64,000 bases of DNA from Chloroflexi bacterium OHK40 (GTDB lineage: Bacteria > Chloroflexota > Chloroflexia > Chloroflexales > Chloroflexaceae), in the NCBI GenBank assembly GCA_004367505.1, contig SFCB01000266.1, positions 1-64,000 on the forward strand, in the 5' to 3' direction. Below the pieces are notes generated by a model that worked only from the letters and a program-made list of their open reading frames with translations, was not told the DNA's origin and did not search any database. Shown here piece by piece: positions 61,714 through 64,000 of the stretch; the first letter of the stretch is position 1; each line of letters begins with the position of its first letter. A program made the translations under genes and the position numbers.

Positions 61714-63939
61714 ATGAGCCTTCCTGCTGAGACGCTCAGAGAACTCCGGATCCTCGCCGCCGGGATCGAGGAGGTACGCGGTTCGCGTGACGATGCCTTC
61801 GTGCTCTTTGTCGGCTCGGGCTCCTCGCTCGTCAACGACCGACCGGTGGCCGAGGAGTTGCTCAGCGAGGTGCTCCAGGCTCGCTGGGGTGGCCAGCTCA
61901 GTGAGCAGGCGATCGCGGCCCTTAGTCTCGAGGAGCGGGTGGGCAAGTTCGAGGAGATCTGGCCCCGCGCGCTCGACGCCGCCAGAAAGCGCAAGCTGCG
62001 CGAGCTCTACGATAGGCTCAAGCCCTCGCCGGGCCACTCGAGCCTGGCCCAGTTGATCAAAGAGGGCTACTTCCCCTTTGTGCTCAGCAGCGCGATCGAC
62101 CCCTTGCTGGACAATGCGCTGGCCCACGTAGCGCACCAGGAGCAGATGCTGCTCGGCCTCTGGCGAGTCTGGATCAACGGCCGCGACCCGGAGGATGAGA
62201 TCCGCGAGGTGCTGCGCAAATCGCCGGTGGATCTGGCGGTGGTGCGCCTCTGCGGCGATTTCCGCTACCCCGGCAAGGATCGCTCGGTGCCTGTGACCCG
62301 CAGCCAGGTGCTCAGTCTGATCCAGCCGATCAAAGATGCGCTCGCCGAGCGGCTCCAGGGGAGCCTGATCATTGTTGACTATACGCCTTTTGATGCCTTC
62401 CTGCTCGACGTGATCCCCGAGTACGGCATGGGCAACGTCTTCGTGATTGGCCGGCAGCGCCCCGACCAGCAGTTCCAGGACCGGCTCTACCACCGCCGGC
62501 CGAAATATATTGAGGACCCCAGCCTGGACTTCAGCACGATCATGAGCATCATCGCCGGTGAGCTCGGGGTCTTCAAGGAGGTGAAGCAGCTCACCGGCAA
62601 GGAGGTGAGCCGCGAGACGATCGAGCGGCTCAGCGAGGTGGTGCCAGAGCCAGCGGAGGCGGGTGAGTCCGAGCCGGTTGCCGACCGCCGCCTGCTTGAG
62701 ATGATCAAGCTGGAGTTCGAGCGGGGCCAGCAGCAGCGTGGCGCCCCCGCCGCCGCTCCTGTGGAGACCCCCATCGACCTTACGCTGGTTGAGCCGAGCG
62801 TGACGATCTTCGCCCTGCATATGGACACGGCCCAGCACGTGAGCTTCAGTGTCGAAGGAGTGCTTAACTACAAGAGTGAGGACGCTCCGCTCTGGCGCGG
62901 CGACAGCCCCGAGGAGCTCAATGCCGTGATGCAGGACATGGGCCGCGACCTCGCCAACGCCCACCGCCTTGCCGATAAGCTCGCCCGCGATGCCTGGCGC
63001 AGCAAAGCCAAGCGCGAGGGCACCCGCCTGCGCAAGGGCCTCATTGATAGCTATAGCGATCTGGTGCGCCGGCTCGACCTCGCCCGGCACACCGTGGACG
63101 ACCCGGAGAATCTGACGCTGGTCTTTAGTGGGCCGCGAACCTCCCTGGGCATGCCCTACGAGTTGCTCTACCTCGACGACCGTCCGCTGGTGACCTACCA
63201 CCCCGCCTGCCGCCAGGTGAGCGGCGCCACCTCGCGCCACAGTCAGACCTTCGAGGCCTTTGCGCGCCAGCTCAAGCGCCAGAAGAAGCCCCTGCGCGTG
63301 TTGCTGCTCTCCGCCGATACCAACAACCTGAAGACTGACCAGGAGATTGCCGACCTGGAGCAGCAGATTGGCCAGCAAGCCCAGGGCCTCGTTGAGGTGC
63401 AGATCGAGGCCCGGCCCACCGCCCGCTCCGGCATCGCCGAGGTTGAGGGCCTGCTCAAGCGCTCGCCCTACCACATCATCCACTTTGCCGGCCACGGCGC
63501 CTTCGATGAGCGCACCGGCGAGAATAGCGGCCTGCTCTTCTGGAAGGACGCTGGCCAGCGCAAGGAGAAGGTCGTGCTCACCGCCCGGCAGCTCAATGAG
63601 TGGCTGAGCGGCAGCGAGACGCGGCTGGTCTACCTGAGCGCCTGTGTGGGCGCGCGGATCGGGGGCGAGGCGCTGCTGCGGGCCAACGACTACCTGGGAG
63701 TGCTGGACGCGGTGGTGCAGGCGGGGGTGCCTTACTGCCTGGGCTACCGCTGGAACGTCACCGATAGTGGCAGCCGGGCCTTCGCCAGCCTGTTCTACCA
63801 GCGACTCTTCAGTGCACCTTTCGCTTTCATCCCCGAGCGGGCCGTTTACCACGCCCGCAAGGAGCGCTACGCCGCCGCCGGTACCGACGATGAAACCTGG
63901 ACTTCGCCCATCCTTGTGGCCCAGAACCTGTACCGCTAG
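61714..63939 (+). CDS. SIR2-like/CHAT fusion protein (active-looking CHAT protease)
   Basis: 741 residues. The N-terminal ~280 residues resemble the SIR2 domain of defence proteins (FVLFVGSGSSLVNDRPVAEE, FPFVLSSAIDPLLDNAL), but the usual Asn and His of the NADase site are not seen: SSAID stands for TTNYD and VRLCGDF for LHG. A linker (about 280-390) follows, then CHAT with PYELLYLDDRPLV, catalytic H594 in HFAGHG, and C644 in VYLSACVGA, then DAVVQAGVPYCLGYRW. It should cut proteins when activated and is the operon's likeliest effector. It begins one base after the preceding stop and is the last gene seen; 63940-64000 shows nothing else. Confidence 0.9.
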   Translation: MSLPAETLRELRILAAGIEEVRGSRDDAFVLFVGSGSSLVNDRPVAEELLSEVLQARWGGQLSEQAIAALSLEERVGKFEEIWPRALDAARKRKLRELYDRLKPSPGHSSLAQLIKEGYFPFVLSSAIDPLLDNALAHVAHQEQMLLGLWRVWINGRDPEDEIREVLRKSPVDLAVVRLCGDFRYPGKDRSVPVTRSQVLSLIQPIKDALAERLQGSLIIVDYTPFDAFLLDVIPEYGMGNVFVIGRQRPDQQFQDRLYHRRPKYIEDPSLDFSTIMSIIAGELGVFKEVKQLTGKEVSRETIERLSEVVPEPAEAGESEPVADRRLLEMIKLEFERGQQQRGAPAAAPVETPIDLTLVEPSVTIFALHMDTAQHVSFSVEGVLNYKSEDAPLWRGDSPEELNAVMQDMGRDLANAHRLADKLARDAWRSKAKREGTRLRKGLIDSYSDLVRRLDLARHTVDDPENLTLVFSGPRTSLGMPYELLYLDDRPLVTYHPACRQVSGATSRHSQTFEAFARQLKRQKKPLRVLLLSADTNNLKTDQEIADLEQQIGQQAQGLVEVQIEARPTARSGIAEVEGLLKRSPYHIIHFAGHGAFDERTGENSGLLFWKDAGQRKEKVVLTARQLNEWLSGSETRLVYLSACVGARIGGEALLRANDYLGVLDAVVQAGVPYCLGYRWNVTDSGSRAFASLFYQRLFSAPFAFIPERAVYHARKERYAAAGTDDETWTSPILVAQNLYR

Positions 63940-64000
63940 GGCAATTGTGTGTATAGGCTCCGTAGCGCCGCAGTTCCCCGCGTTCCGCTGGCGAGTCGTG

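Noticed and set aside
48069-63939. 20S proteasome subunit or HslV-like gene hidden in the operon
   Set aside because: Every gene was assigned another fold and there is no gap large enough; none has the N-terminal Thr hydrolase pattern.

Overview
The window is high-GC bacterial chromosomal DNA (by eye about two thirds G+C) that looks like a filamentous Chloroflexota (Chloroflexia-type) genome. The guess rests on gene style rather than a marker gene: a NifJ-type pyruvate:ferredoxin oxidoreductase beside a DHOD-like partner, a DUF4331 protein paired with a TPR protein, a Ser/Thr kinase with a beta-propeller ectodomain, many TPR proteins, and Pup/Dop/Mpa homologues outside an actinobacterial setting. 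No rRNA or tRNA gene was recognised.

Layout. 1-2200: 81-bp tandem repeats running into aroE, then mltG (minus strand). 2.6-5.7 kb: TPR protein, threonine synthase, RlmD/TrmA-type RNA methyltransferase. 5.7-8.5 kb: a three-gene cell-envelope operon (FG-GAP membrane protein, lysozyme-like protein, M23-like protein) behind a consensus promoter overlaid by three GAAC-N4-GTTC-like operators. 8.8-14 kb: membrane TPR protein, PspC protein, rsfS with an apparent ATC start, SDR, an excisionase-like HTH regulator and citrate synthase divergent across a 10-bp-phased TCAA array. 14-20 kb: DUF2332 remnant, small unknown, DHOD-like protein and nifJ. 20-33.7 kb: DUF2064 protein, nucleoside hydrolase, pcm, a STAND-like ATPase, SnoaL, DUF4331 plus TPR, Ser/Thr kinase, udk, YugP-type peptidase with a 45-residue partner. 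34-37 kb: LCP protein and a 1.5-kb repeat-bearing, probably degenerate stretch. 37-41 kb: SNF2 helicase plus SWIM protein. 41-46 kb (minus): TPR, J-domain, GrpE and Hsp70 chaperone operon; then Bcp and a nitroreductase.

The outstanding region is 48069-63939: twelve co-directional, tightly packed or overlapping genes. In order they encode a Mpa/ARC-like AAA ATPase, a Dop-like enzyme, a 90-residue Pup-like protein ending GGE, a PafA-like ligase with a HEAT-like tail, an FHA protein with two RING-like Cys/His clusters, a ThiF/E1-like enzyme, an E2-like protein, a YbjN-like unknown, a YukD-type ubiquitin-like domain (UBL) fused to a CHAT domain that lacks catalytic residues, a near-identical UBL fused to a JAB/JAMM isopeptidase, a second JAB protein, and a SIR2-like/CHAT protein with an intact His/Cys pair. 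A complete pupylation module and a complete E1-E2-(RING)-UBL-DUB module thus appear to share one transcript. The 20S proteasome genes that usually lie between pup and pafA are absent, and the ATPase lacks the usual C-terminal docking tail. I infer a dual protein-tagging pathway whose effector could be the CHAT protease rather than a proteasome; stress or phage defence are possible roles, but the sequence does not say which.

Promoters where visible are mostly an extended TGC-TATAAT -10 without a good -35; a few genes have full -35/-10 pairs with 17-bp spacers.
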